From: UBA9926 sp913064795
GTDB taxonomy: Bacteria > Pseudomonadota > Gammaproteobacteria > Pseudomonadales > Azotimanducaceae
Direction of reading: 5' to 3'
Assembly (NCBI GenBank): GCA_045560765.1
Contig: JBJKZD010000005.1
Span: forward strand, 1 to 64,000
DNA: 64,000 nt
Position numbers and translations under genes: made by a program. The notes under the pieces are model-generated. The model had not been told where the DNA came from, did not search any database, and saw nothing but the letters and a program-made list of their open reading frames with translations. Below are positions 15,772-24,833 of this stretch, one piece after another; position 1 is the first letter of the stretch, and each line of letters starts with the position of its first letter.

Positions 15772-18003
15772 TCAAGTTCCAATGGCATCAATGATTTGGT
15801 TGAGGGTCGCACTTGGCCGCATGGCTGCACTGGCCAGAGCGGGGTCAGGCTGGTAGTAACCACCCACATCCTGAGCAGCGCCCTGGGCCGCCAATAATTC
15901 TTCATTGATCGTCTGCTCGTTCTGACTGAGGGCCTCGGCAACTTTTGAAAAGGTCTCACGGAGCACTTGGTCTTTATCCTGTGCTGCCGCCGCCTGCGCC
16001 CAATACAGCGCAAGATAGTAATGGCTACCTCGGTTGTCTATCTCGTTGACTTTTCGAGAGGGCGACTTGTTCTGTTCAAGGAAAGCCGCAACCGCTTCAT
16101 TGAGTGTTTCAGCGAGGACACTCGCACGCTCGTTGTTAAACGTCTCCGCTAAGTGCTCGAGGGAGGCGCCAAAAGCGAGGAACTCCCCTAAAGAATCCCA
16201 TCTGAGATGTCCTTCTTTTTCGAATTGCTGCACGTGCTTCGGCGCTGAGCCCCCTGCACCCGTCTCAAATAATCCACCTTCGTTGATCAACGGTACGATC
16301 GAAAGCATTTTTGCGCTGGTTCCCAGTTCCAGAATCGGAAACAGATCGGTCAAATAGTCTCGCAGGACATTCCCAGTCACAGAAATAGTACTTTCTCCAG
16401 CCCGAATTCTTTGAAGCGCGTGACGGGTCGCCGCAGCGGGTGCCATGACCTGCATCTCGATATCCGTAAGATCATAGTTATTGAGGTACACCATGACTTT
16501 CTCAATCAACTCAGCGTCGTGGGACCGATTTTCGTCGAGCCAAAAAACGATGGGCCACCCCGTCGCCCGACCTCGGGCCACCGCTAACTTCACCCAATCT
16601 TGAATCGCCGCGTCCTTAACCCGGCACATACGCCAAATATCACCTTCCTCAACAGCATGACTGATGAGGACTTCACCCGATTCGGATAAGATCTGAATCT
16701 CGCCGGTTCCAGGAGCCTCGAAGGTCGTATCGTGGGAACCATATTCCTCAGCTTTTTGGGCCATCAACCCCACGTTGGGCACCGATCCCATTGTCGTCGG
16801 GTCAAATGCGCCATGGGTCTGACAATCTCGAATCGTCTCATCATAGATCCCCGCGTAACACCGATCTGGAATGACCGCCATCATGTCACCCAATTGCCCA
16901 TCCGGCGCCCACATTTGACCTGATTCTCGAATCGCAGCCGGCATGGATGCATCAATAATAATATCGCTGGGCACATGTAAGTTTGTAATGCCGCGATCCG
17001 AATCGACCATTGCTTGAGCAGGCCCTGAGTCAAGACACGCATCCAAAGCTGCGGCAATCTCAGCACGCTGCGCCTCTGGCAGCTCACCAATTTTGTCATA
17101 AACATCACCGATGCCATTGTTGACATCGACGCGTAGCTTCTCAAGCGTATCACCGAACGCTTCGAACACCGGTGCATAGTAGGCTTTCACTGCATGTCCA
17201 AACATAATTGGGTCAGACACTTTCATCATGGTTGCTTTTAAGTGCAGAGACCAAAGCACCCCTTGCGCTTTCGCTTGCCCGAGGGTCGAGGCTAGAAAAG
17301 CGCACAACGCTTGCTTGCGCATTACAGCGGCATCAATAATTTCACCCTCAGACACAGCCAGCTGTTCAGCCAGAAGCGTTTCTGCACCAGAGGCGGGCTG
17401 AAACCGAATCGACAGTCGATCGGCCTGGGACATGGTTTTGGATCGCTCTGAGCCATAAAAATCGCCATCGCTCATGTGGGCGACACTTGTCTTTGAGTCT
17501 TTAGACCACGTGCCCATTCGATGCGGGTGTTTTTGGGCATAGTCTTTGACCGCTTTGGCGGCTCTTCGATCCGAATTACCCTCTCGAAGTACAGGGTTAA
17601 CCGCACTGCCCTTGATGCGGTCGTACCGGGCCTTTATCTCCGTCTCTGCATCGGATTGGGGCTCTTCGACAAAGTCCGGCAAGGCATAGCCCTGCTGCTG
17701 CAATTCTGTAATTGCGGCCTGCATTTGTGGGTTCGATGCAGAAATATTAGGCAACTTAATGATATTCGCATCACGCCTCTGGGTCAGAAGACCCAGCGCC
17801 GCCAAGTGATCCGGGATACGCTGTTCTTCGGTTAGATACTCGGGAAACGCCGCAATAATTCTACCCGCTAGGGAAATGTCGAGCATATCGACCTCAACAC
17901 CAGCGGTATCGGTGAAGGCTTTAATAATGGGTAAGAGTGAGTAGGTCGCCAATCGAGGCGCTTCGTCGGTTTCGGTATAAATAATTTTTGGAATATCGGT
18001 CAT
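15772..18003 (-). CDS. icd: Isocitrate dehydrogenase [NADP+], monomeric type
   Basis: A 743-residue enzyme of the monomeric IDH family (usual length about 740), unrelated in sequence to the short dimeric IDH. It oxidises isocitrate to 2-oxoglutarate in the TCA cycle and yields NADPH. Recognisable segments are IIYTETDEAPRLATYSLLP at the start, LREGNSDRRAAKAVKDYA, HPHRMGTWSKDSKT, AQGVLWSLHLKATMMKVSDP and HALQRIRAGESTISVTGNVL, all characteristic of this family. The gene stands as a single unit with about 550 bp upstream free of genes and a hairpin downstream. Its product 2-oxoglutarate is also the co-substrate of the dioxygenases in this window, though no direct link is implied. Confidence 0.97.
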   Translation of the reverse strand: MTDIPKIIYTETDEAPRLATYSLLPIIKAFTDTAGVEVDMLDISLAGRIIAAFPEYLTEEQRIPDHLAALGLLTQRRDANIIKLPNISASNPQMQAAITELQQQGYALPDFVEEPQSDAETEIKARYDRIKGSAVNPVLREGNSDRRAAKAVKDYAQKHPHRMGTWSKDSKTSVAHMSDGDFYGSERSKTMSQADRLSIRFQPASGAETLLAEQLAVSEGEIIDAAVMRKQALCAFLASTLGQAKAQGVLWSLHLKATMMKVSDPIMFGHAVKAYYAPVFEAFGDTLEKLRVDVNNGIGDVYDKIGELPEAQRAEIAAALDACLDSGPAQAMVDSDRGITNLHVPSDIIIDASMPAAIRESGQMWAPDGQLGDMMAVIPDRCYAGIYDETIRDCQTHGAFDPTTMGSVPNVGLMAQKAEEYGSHDTTFEAPGTGEIQILSESGEVLISHAVEEGDIWRMCRVKDAAIQDWVKLAVARGRATGWPIVFWLDENRSHDAELIEKVMVYLNNYDLTDIEMQVMAPAAATRHALQRIRAGESTISVTGNVLRDYLTDLFPILELGTSAKMLSIVPLINEGGLFETGAGGSAPKHVQQFEKEGHLRWDSLGEFLAFGASLEHLAETFNNERASVLAETLNEAVAAFLEQNKSPSRKVNEIDNRGSHYYLALYWAQAAAAQDKDQVLRETFSKVAEALSQNEQTINEELLAAQGAAQDVGGYYQPDPALASAAMRPSATLNQIIDAIGT

Positions 18004-18059
18004 TTAGATTTCGCTTTTAATAGTATTTTCGTGTCTTTTGAACACCCCTATTCGATTTC

Positions 18060-18073
18060 CCCCGGATCCGGGG
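18060..18073. promoter_or_regulatory. 14-bp perfect palindrome upstream of icd
   Basis: CCCCGGATCCGGGG is a perfect palindrome 57 bp upstream of the icd start codon. It is placed where an operator or a leader hairpin could act. No known regulator can be named. Confidence 0.35.
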
Positions 18074-18555
18074 AGCCAAATTATAAAACAACTGGCTGCA
18101 ATTAGCATGGGGCCTCCCACTTGATGCGACCAAAGGGACTCATCGACTAAAATTCCAAGGCCTACCAGGCATCGCTCGGATACGACTGAGACGTCGCGCC
18201 AGGGAAAATCCACAGAGCGCTTTGACCTTTCCTCTCATCCACTCAGGGCAAGGCTATTTTGTGTCTCCAGACTGACTCCGCCTATCTTATGCACCCAGGG
18301 CGCAACCGTTGCATCTCAGCGGCCCTCTGTTTTGCACCAGCCACAACGCTCCAATGCTGCTGCGCTCGATGAATCACTTTAAATGCATCGACGCGGGTTG
18401 TAATCTCTAAACCAGGTCAACCAACCCGCAAACGCATCGTTTTCAAGTCTCATTCAACCCCTTGACCTGTGCTTGGAGCGATGAAGGATCATTGATCTCT
18501 AATGACCGAAGAGACGAACCCTTTGCCATCAAGTCCTCGACCGGGAGCAACATTC
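18074..18555. other. Intergenic region without recognisable gene
   Basis: About 480 bp between icd and a small secreted-protein gene. Open frames here are short and have unnatural composition. I see no RNA gene or repeat, apart from probable promoters for the two diverging genes. Confidence 0.5.
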
Positions 18556-18990
18556 ATGAATCGGCGACCCAACAGCCTTGCTCGTCAACCCCTCGCCTCG
18601 CTCAAAACCATCATCCTTGGACCCCTCGTCCTTTGGCTGTCGGTCCAAGGGATAGTATCTTCAGCCTTAGACAATGATTCGCGTCTCGAGCCTGAGACGG
18701 CGCCAAGTTATGAGAGGGTGCTTACCTGTGCGGTGTATTACCGGATGACTGCAGGTCAGCTCAGGCAAAATCAGCACACGGCACTCGCTGCTGGCGCGAT
18801 CGAGAAAATGCAAGCGCTGATCGAGAGAGGACGGGAACTAGGCGCCGAAAACGGCCTTACCGCTTCAGATTACGACAGGGACTGGTTGGCCAAGGTAACG
18901 GAGATGACCGACCGTATCAATCGCAACTATGCCAACATCCGACTACTGAAAAGCCGATATGCGCGCCCCTGTGAGGCGCTGAGCCCTTAA
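18556..18990 (+). CDS. Small secreted protein of unknown function
   Basis: A 144-residue protein with a basic start (MNRRPNSLARQ), a hydrophobic stretch (IILGPLVLWLSVQGIVSSA) resembling a signal peptide or anchor, then a helical, charged domain with two cysteines (LTCAVYYRMTAG and ARPCEAL) that could form a disulfide in the periplasm. The function is not recognised. I chose the internal ATG because GGGAG lies 8 nt before it and the protein then begins with a proper signal peptide; the frame is open from 18502. The stop codon is part of a 9-bp hairpin. Confidence 0.65.
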   Translation: MNRRPNSLARQPLASLKTIILGPLVLWLSVQGIVSSALDNDSRLEPETAPSYERVLTCAVYYRMTAGQLRQNQHTALAAGAIEKMQALIERGRELGAENGLTASDYDRDWLAKVTEMTDRINRNYANIRLLKSRYARPCEALSP

Positions 18991-19005
18991 TCCCCTTTAA
19001 GGGCT
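18982..19005 (+). terminator. 9-bp hairpin overlapping a stop codon
   Basis: AGCCCTTAA pairs perfectly with TTAAGGGCT around a 6-nt loop. The TAA of the small secreted-protein gene is inside the stem. No T-tract follows, so terminator activity is uncertain. Confidence 0.4.
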
Positions 19006-19149
19006 ACGCCAACGGTCTCGCTGGCCTCCAATTTGGACGGGTCTTTTCAAGGGGTAGCGACGCTTTTAAATGGATAACGGGTAACTGGATAACGAGGCTT
19101 TTCAGAGGATAGCTAACACCGATTCAAACGCTTACTAATCAAACGCTGC

Positions 19150-19767
19150 CTAAAAGACGGGACCAGCATCTAAGGTCAAGGGTACAGCCGTTACAGGATG
19201 CGGCAAAGACAAGCCTCTAGCATGGAGCAATAAACGGGGGCTTGCCAATCTGACGGGTCGAGGCGCATAAAGATCACACCCCAAAATCGGCAGCCCAATC
19301 GACGCGAGATGGATACGCAATTGGTGCCGCACACCCGAAATCGGCTTCAGCACCAACCGAACTTGATTCTCCCCGCGATGCACAACCCCAAATTCGGTTT
19401 CTGCGGGCTTTCCATGTCGCCAATCTATTTTTTGTTTGGGTCGCTGTAACCGATCAGGACCAAGGGGCAGCCTAATCCGGCCGCGATCAGGGCCAATCGA
19501 ACCGAAACTGACCGCGTCATACACCTTGTCGACCCCCCGATCTCGGAATAATCGATTCAAACCGGAGACCCCCTGGGGTGAGCATCCGAACATCACCAAA
19601 CCAGAAGTATCCAAATCAAGTCGATGCACCACTTGGGCTGATGGTGCGATCGCTTTTGCCCAGTTCCAGAGGCACTTTTTTTCAAAACGACCCGGTGTGG
19701 TCAGAAGGCCTGCGGGCTTATTCATCACTAAGAGATGCTCATCCTGGTAGACCCAATTATCGCTCAT
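19150..19767 (-). CDS. RluA-family pseudouridine synthase
   Basis: A 205-residue RNA-modifying enzyme that isomerises uridine to pseudouridine in rRNA or tRNA. The catalytic aspartate is in VHRLDLDTSGLVMF; other family motifs are VMNKPAGLLTTPG, VDKVYDAV and GVRHQLRIHLASIGLPILG. It lacks the S4 domain of RluC/RluD and is short like E. coli RluA (219 residues), so an RluA-type specificity (23S U746 and tRNA U32) is possible but not certain. Start: ATG with GGAG 8 nt upstream; the frame remains open 29 codons further but without support. It diverges from the esterase gene. Confidence 0.9.
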   Translation of the reverse strand: MSDNWVYQDEHLLVMNKPAGLLTTPGRFEKKCLWNWAKAIAPSAQVVHRLDLDTSGLVMFGCSPQGVSGLNRLFRDRGVDKVYDAVSFGSIGPDRGRIRLPLGPDRLQRPKQKIDWRHGKPAETEFGVVHRGENQVRLVLKPISGVRHQLRIHLASIGLPILGCDLYAPRPVRLASPRLLLHARGLSLPHPVTAVPLTLDAGPVF

Positions 19768-19802
19768 CCTTGTTACTCCGGTTGGTTCACTGCCCCAACA
19801 GT

Positions 19803-19817
19803 GCGCTATCATAGCGC
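19803..19817. promoter_or_regulatory. 15-bp palindrome in a divergent promoter region
   Basis: GCGCTAT-C-ATAGCGC is a perfect palindrome with a one-base centre, in the 73-bp gap between the pseudouridine synthase and the esterase. It is a candidate operator that could serve both directions. Confidence 0.35.
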
Positions 19818-19840
19818 GCAAACAGCGTCTTGAAGCAATC

Positions 19841-20929
19841 ATGAACGACTCCACCGACCCCCTCGCTGATACACTGACCGAGACCCTTCCGGTTCTTCTG
19901 ACGGCGCTTGAGGCGATGGAAGTGGCGCAACAAGCCTTTCATCCTGCCCGGCCAGAGAGTGTCATCGAGTTTTTAAACCCTTTTCTTGAACCTCTCTCGG
20001 ATGCCCAAGCCCGGCTAGAGCCCCTTGCTTTTCCGGAGCACGTTGAAAAATTCGGATTACAACTTAAAACTGCCTTTACTTATGCCGTTCGAAGTGCGGA
20101 AAATTATCGATCCGCCGGGACCTCTCCAGATTCTGGCATGCGCGCTGCAAGGACCCTTAGTAAAGCACGGGCCCACCTCTTTCCACTGGCAACCCTGCTG
20201 AACCCCATCCATCAATTTTTTCTAGAGCCCTCGCTCAGAGTCCAACCTCAAATCTCCGAGCTCTGGCAGCAAGAACCCCTAAAAACGCCCCTGATTCACA
20301 TTGAAAACGACTACGATCAGCGAGGAGGTGCTTCAATCTTTATCCCGCATTGGCTTGACCCCAACCAAGCCACGCCGGTGGTCGTTGCGCTGCATGGCGG
20401 CACGGGTCATGGCCGAGACATGCTATGGAGCTGGGTCCGAGAGGCACGAAGTCGTGGATTTGTGGTGATCGCGCCCACATCCCAAGATCAAACGTGGCAA
20501 CTCCATCACCCGGAGCAAGAAATGCCCGCACTGCTGGCATTGATCGAGTTCGTCGCTCAAAACACCCTCATTGACCGAAAAAAAATTATGCTGACAGGCA
20601 TGTCTGATGGTGCGACCTTGACCCTACAGCTCGGATTATCTCAAGGATCGCCGTTTACCCATTTGGCGCCATTCTCAGGCACCCTTGACCCCGCGCTCAT
20701 TGAAACCGGAGCTGTGGCGCTGGCTCGAGATAAGTCCATTTACCTGGTACATGGCAGCCAGGATTGGATGTTTCCTGTCGAAGTCGGCAAAATGACGCAT
20801 CAAATTCTCGAAGCCCACAATCATCATATGATCTACCGCGAAATCGACGGTCTGGGACATGCCTTTGCCCGCTCTGAATTGACGCGCCTGCTCCCGTGGT
20901 TTTCTGATGCGCTGAATCTGGAGTTCTAA
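19841..20929 (+). CDS. Alpha/beta hydrolase, phospholipase/carboxylesterase type
   Basis: A 362-residue protein with an N-terminal helical part (about residues 1-150, no signal peptide) followed by an alpha/beta-hydrolase domain. The nucleophile elbow is GMSDG in KIMLTGMSDGATLTLQ, the acid lies in HGSQDWMFP, and the His in GLGHAFA, giving a plausible Ser-Asp-His triad; VVVALHGGTGHGRD forms the oxyanion region. It probably hydrolyses carboxyl esters; the substrate is unknown. The helical N-terminal extension is unusual for small esterases. The nucleotidase gene starts at the base right after its stop, so they form an operon. Confidence 0.85.
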   Translation: MNDSTDPLADTLTETLPVLLTALEAMEVAQQAFHPARPESVIEFLNPFLEPLSDAQARLEPLAFPEHVEKFGLQLKTAFTYAVRSAENYRSAGTSPDSGMRAARTLSKARAHLFPLATLLNPIHQFFLEPSLRVQPQISELWQQEPLKTPLIHIENDYDQRGGASIFIPHWLDPNQATPVVVALHGGTGHGRDMLWSWVREARSRGFVVIAPTSQDQTWQLHHPEQEMPALLALIEFVAQNTLIDRKKIMLTGMSDGATLTLQLGLSQGSPFTHLAPFSGTLDPALIETGAVALARDKSIYLVHGSQDWMFPVEVGKMTHQILEAHNHHMIYREIDGLGHAFARSELTRLLPWFSDALNLEF

Positions 20930-22261
20930 ATGCATCCTGCCCTTCTTTTTAAATTGGCCACCACTTTTTTGCTGATCGGGCTGATCAGCACCAGCGCGGT
21001 CCTGGCCCAGGAACTCGTCATTGTTCACACTAATGATTTTCACGGCCATATCCAAGAAACCCAGAAGTATGCTGGCGCGGCGAGAATCACCGCCGAAGTC
21101 AAAGCAATCCGAGAGAACAACGAAGCTGTTATTTTCCTTGATGCTGGAGACGCGATCTCGGGCACACCCGTATCCAGTATGTTTGAGGGGGAACCCATTT
21201 TTGAGGTGATGAACACCATGGGCTACGACGTTGGGCTCTTAGGCAATCATGAATTTGATCATGGCTACAGAAAAATCGAACGCTTCAGAGACATTGCTGA
21301 GCATCCCCTGCTCACCGCCAATGCCTACGGCCCGGACGGTGAGCTACTCGGTGATGCGCCCTACGTCATTTTAGACATTGCGGGTATCGCCGTCGGGATC
21401 ATTGGACTCGTCACAGAGGATTCACCGAAGCTCTTCTCACCAGTGGGCAACGAAGGGCTAACTTTTGCTGCTCCCGCCGAGCGCTTGGATGTGTTAATTC
21501 CGGAAATTCGGCCGCAAGTGGACGTCCTGATATTACTGGCGCACATTGGCCACGAGGAAGAGCTGGCACTTGCTGAGCAGTTTCAAGCCCTCGACCTCAT
21601 CATTGGTGGCCATTCACACACTTTGGTCGAACAACCCATTCAGGTCGGACGGACCGCGGTCGCCCAAGCTCATCAATATGGCACCCATCTCGGACTGATT
21701 CGTGTGAACCGAGCCCCCGGGAAGCCCGCCGGCCCTCTTCAAATTCGCGGGAAACTGCTCAAAGCCAAGGATCTGGCGGAGCCAGACCCCAGGGTTGAAA
21801 ACTTGGTTGCTCTGTTCGAGTCGAAAGTTGAAGACGAAGTCGACGTTCAAATCTCAGAGACAACCCGCGCTTATTCGAAGATTGAGCTCCAACCGATTTT
21901 AGAGTCTATTTTGGCGCAAGCTGCGGGCACCGAACTTGGATTTTACAATCGCCGGGGCATTCGAGACGAGCTTTCTGTTGGGCCTGTAACCGCTCGCATG
22001 CTTTGGAATATTGAACCCTTCGGGAACACGTTGGTCAGAATGCGCATCAAGGGTAAGGACCTGATTGTTTTATTGGCTCAAGAGCCCGAACTCCATCATT
22101 CAGTCCCGGATATCGATCCAGACCGGCAATATCACCTTGCGACCAATAGCTATATCGCTTCCCACGCAGAATTGGCCTTTGGAGACGATATTGAAACCGT
22201 CGATACCGGACTTCTGATCAGAGACATTCTGATTCAACACATTAAGGCCAACGGGCTCTAA
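20930..22261 (+). CDS. 5'-nucleotidase/UshA-like metallophosphatase, secreted
   Basis: A 443-residue protein with a signal peptide (about residues 1-26, ending STSAVLAQ) and the dinuclear-metal phosphatase motifs HTNDFHG, FLDAGDAISG, LLGNHEFDHG, LLAHIGHEEE and GGHSHT, followed by a 5'-nucleotidase C-terminal domain (GIRDELSVGPVT, LWNIEPFGN). Periplasmic enzymes of this family remove phosphate from nucleotides or UDP-sugars. At 443 residues it is shorter than UshA (550). It starts immediately after the esterase stop codon, with GGAG 6 nt before ATG. Joint scavenging of phosphate, nucleosides and esters is a reasonable guess. Confidence 0.92.
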   Translation: MHPALLFKLATTFLLIGLISTSAVLAQELVIVHTNDFHGHIQETQKYAGAARITAEVKAIRENNEAVIFLDAGDAISGTPVSSMFEGEPIFEVMNTMGYDVGLLGNHEFDHGYRKIERFRDIAEHPLLTANAYGPDGELLGDAPYVILDIAGIAVGIIGLVTEDSPKLFSPVGNEGLTFAAPAERLDVLIPEIRPQVDVLILLAHIGHEEELALAEQFQALDLIIGGHSHTLVEQPIQVGRTAVAQAHQYGTHLGLIRVNRAPGKPAGPLQIRGKLLKAKDLAEPDPRVENLVALFESKVEDEVDVQISETTRAYSKIELQPILESILAQAAGTELGFYNRRGIRDELSVGPVTARMLWNIEPFGNTLVRMRIKGKDLIVLLAQEPELHHSVPDIDPDRQYHLATNSYIASHAELAFGDDIETVDTGLLIRDILIQHIKANGL

Positions 22262-22275
22262 ACCCCGCTTGACCG

Positions 22276-23151
22276 CTAGGCGTCCTTCAAGAACAGCCGC
22301 GCTTCGCTCACAAAACGGTCAAGCTGGTCATGCTGCACCCAATGCCCTGCATTCTCAAAAACCAAGGATCGCGCGTCTGGAAAGTAGCGCGTAATATCCT
22401 CTTTTTGGTGCTGGCCAAATTGACTTTCGCTGCCGCTGATGAGCAACAAAGGTGCGGTGATCCTTGACCAAAGTGTTTGGGTCTGGTCAAGGGTTAGATC
22501 AAATGGCGCCATGACATGGGTTTGATTGTCGAACTTCCAAGAATAGCTTCCGTCCTCATTCTGATTGCTTCCATGCGCTGTCAAATGCCGCGCTTGGGAC
22601 TCACTCAGATGCTTGTTCTCCGCTTGCATGCGCTCAAACGCATCCTCTAAAGAACCATAACGCCTTGGTGATCGACCCGCGCTGGCTCGCGTGCTGTCAA
22701 CCCAATTGCGGATACGCTCGTGAACGGGAACCTCCTGATACATCCAGCCTGGACCCCCGGTTCCCTCAATGACAATCATTTTCTCGATATTTTCCGGATA
22801 GGCGCCGGCGTAGCGTAGCGCCACGCTACCGCCCAAACTATGGGCAATCACCTTAAGGGGCGCGAGGTTTTGCTGGTGAATCAGCTGCGCCAGGTCGTAA
22901 AGGTACCCGGTGTGGTTATAGTTTCCACCGAGAATTCGCTCTGAATCGCCATGACCCCGAAAGTCCGGCGCGAGAATATGGTAATCGTCCCGAAGTTCTT
23001 GAGCCACCCAGTCCCAATTGTGGCAGTGGTCTCGATTACCGTGAACCAACAGTAACGGCGGCGCTTCTGGGTTACCCCAATCAAGATAGTGCAGCCGAAG
23101 GCCTTGAGCAAAGTAGGAGTGCGATGTGGGTGACGCTCGATTGACGGACAT
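22276..23151 (-). CDS. Alpha/beta hydrolase
   Basis: A 291-residue cytosolic hydrolase of the epoxide hydrolase/haloalkane dehalogenase-like group. It shows the oxyanion segment LLVHGNRDHCHNW, the nucleophile elbow IAHSLGGSVALRY (Ser, so an esterase or C-C hydrolase rather than an Asp-type epoxide hydrolase), and the C-terminal His in FENAGHWVQHDQ. AGGA lies 7 nt before the ATG. It follows the acyl-CoA dehydrogenase gene by 88 bp in the same direction. Substrate is unknown. Confidence 0.88.
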   Translation of the reverse strand: MSVNRASPTSHSYFAQGLRLHYLDWGNPEAPPLLLVHGNRDHCHNWDWVAQELRDDYHILAPDFRGHGDSERILGGNYNHTGYLYDLAQLIHQQNLAPLKVIAHSLGGSVALRYAGAYPENIEKMIVIEGTGGPGWMYQEVPVHERIRNWVDSTRASAGRSPRRYGSLEDAFERMQAENKHLSESQARHLTAHGSNQNEDGSYSWKFDNQTHVMAPFDLTLDQTQTLWSRITAPLLLISGSESQFGQHQKEDITRYFPDARSLVFENAGHWVQHDQLDRFVSEARLFLKDA

Positions 23152-23239
23152 GTCTTTTTCCTAAAAATCACTAGGGCAGATTGACGTTCATTCCAAGCGC
23201 AATCGAGAGTCTCAATCCCGCGTCGGAATTTTGATGTCC

Positions 23240-24418
23240 TCAGTCCGGGAGGCTCAGCACTCGCTTGGCAATAATATTGAGCTGGACTTCTGAAGTACCA
23301 CCTTCAATCGAGTTAGCCTTGGTCCGCAACCAAGCACGGGTCGCATCGAGTTCATCGACTTCAAAACCTTCCCCCTGCCAGCCCAACATTTGTGAGCCCA
23401 TTGCTTTGAGCAACAACTCAGATCGTTTTTTGTTTTGCTCGGTGCCATAGAGCTTAAACATTGAAGAGACGAAACTCGGCGCCTTGGTCGACTGAGACTC
23501 CTCCAGTGTACGGCGAACGGTTAACCCGAAAGCACGATCATCCATCGCGTGCTGGGTGATTTCTTGTCGGATCTCTGGATCCGCCAATTTCTCGCCTGTT
23601 TTCCCTAAGTAGGTCTTAGCGACTTCAGCGATGGGCGTTCGAGTATTTCCGCCGTCACCGCCGCCAATCATCGTTCGTTCGTATTGCAGGAGTCGCTTTG
23701 CAACGGTCCAGCCTTCATTGACTCTTCCTACGACATTACTTTTTAGCGCTCTCGCGTCTTCAAAAAATGTTTCGCAAAACGGTGAGAGTCCGCTGATCAA
23801 CTTAATAGGCTTAACAGAGACACCGGGTTGGTCCATATCAAATAATATAAATGTGATGCCATTATGCTTTGGCGCGCTGGGATCCGTTCGGACCAAACAG
23901 AAAATCCAATCGGCATTATCGGCCCCTGAGGTCCAGATTTTCTGACCGTTGATCACGTATTCATCACCGTCGGAAACTGCCCGGGTTTGCAAACTCGCGA
24001 GATCAGAACCTGAGTTGGGCTCGCTGTAGCCCTGGCACCACCAAATCTCTCCCGAGGCTATTTTCGGTAAATGCTCAGCTTTCTGCTCATCCGTTCCGAA
24101 TTCCAGCAAGGCTGGGCCAATCATCGACAGCCCCATACCCACCAAAGGCGTTCTCGCTTTGATTCGTTGCATTTCCTGACGCAGAATCTGCGCCTCACTG
24201 ACATCCAAACCCGCGCCGCCATAGGCTTCTGGCCAGGTCGGTACGGTGAAGCCCTTAGCCGCACATCGCTCCATCCATACTTTGGTGTCTGGATTCTTAA
24301 ATCGGGCTCTGCGGCCTCCACCTGGATACTCATCGGCGGCCATGGGGGTCCGCATGCTCTCTGGGCAATTTTCTTCTAGCCATGCTCGAGTGGCGGTTCT
24401 AAATGCTTCTGACATCAT
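23240..24418 (-). CDS. Acyl-CoA dehydrogenase
   Basis: A 392-residue flavoenzyme with the three ACAD domains in order. Visible family segments include WPEAYGGAGLDVSEAQIL, CQGYSEPNSGSDLASLQT (FAD/acyl-CoA contact), VINGQKIWTSGADNADW, and the C-terminal SIEGGTSEVQLNIIAKRVL. It would oxidise an acyl-CoA to the enoyl-CoA and pass electrons to ETF. The subgroup resembles the FadE-type proteins numerous in actinobacteria and marine gammaproteobacteria that act on unusual or steroid-derived acyl-CoAs (inference). A ribosome site GAGGAAGG precedes two adjacent ATG codons, so the start could be 24418 or 24415. Confidence 0.93.
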   Translation of the reverse strand: MMSEAFRTATRAWLEENCPESMRTPMAADEYPGGGRRARFKNPDTKVWMERCAAKGFTVPTWPEAYGGAGLDVSEAQILRQEMQRIKARTPLVGMGLSMIGPALLEFGTDEQKAEHLPKIASGEIWWCQGYSEPNSGSDLASLQTRAVSDGDEYVINGQKIWTSGADNADWIFCLVRTDPSAPKHNGITFILFDMDQPGVSVKPIKLISGLSPFCETFFEDARALKSNVVGRVNEGWTVAKRLLQYERTMIGGGDGGNTRTPIAEVAKTYLGKTGEKLADPEIRQEITQHAMDDRAFGLTVRRTLEESQSTKAPSFVSSMFKLYGTEQNKKRSELLLKAMGSQMLGWQGEGFEVDELDATRAWLRTKANSIEGGTSEVQLNIIAKRVLSLPD

Positions 24419-24578
24419 CCTTCCTCTTTGTAAATTCTTAGCTCGGGCTTTTTACAATCTTACCCAGGCCGTGGCTGAAATCGTTTTATCGGAGCCAGGG
24501 ATTCTCGCGGCGCTCCTTCCGCTGCGACAGCGGCGGTGTGGAGCGAATCAACGGCTCAAGCAAAACTTTTCAAGCGGT

Positions 24579-24608
24579 GCGCCTGTCAATGGACGCGCCT
24601 GTCAATGG
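24579..24608. repeat. 16-bp tandem duplication
   Basis: GCGCCTGTCAATGG occurs twice, at 24579-24592 and 24595-24608. It sits in the 415-bp gap (24419-24833) between the acyl-CoA dehydrogenase and the metallophosphoesterase. The rest of that gap shows no gene that I can support. Confidence 0.8.
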
Positions 24609-24833
24609 TTGCGATTGCTCAGCCTCTAAACGGCCTCTGGAGCCTCGCCCTCCCCTTAAGATTGTGGGTGTGGGCAATCGCCAAGCGCGTTCGCTACTCT
24701 TTCAATTCTGACTGACCTACAGTATCCGACACCCGCCCATTGCTTTCAACGCCCGGGCCTGAATACACACCCGGTGAACACTGCACTATCCATCCCATTG
24801 ATACCCCCCAATCCCCAGCAGATTGATCAGATC

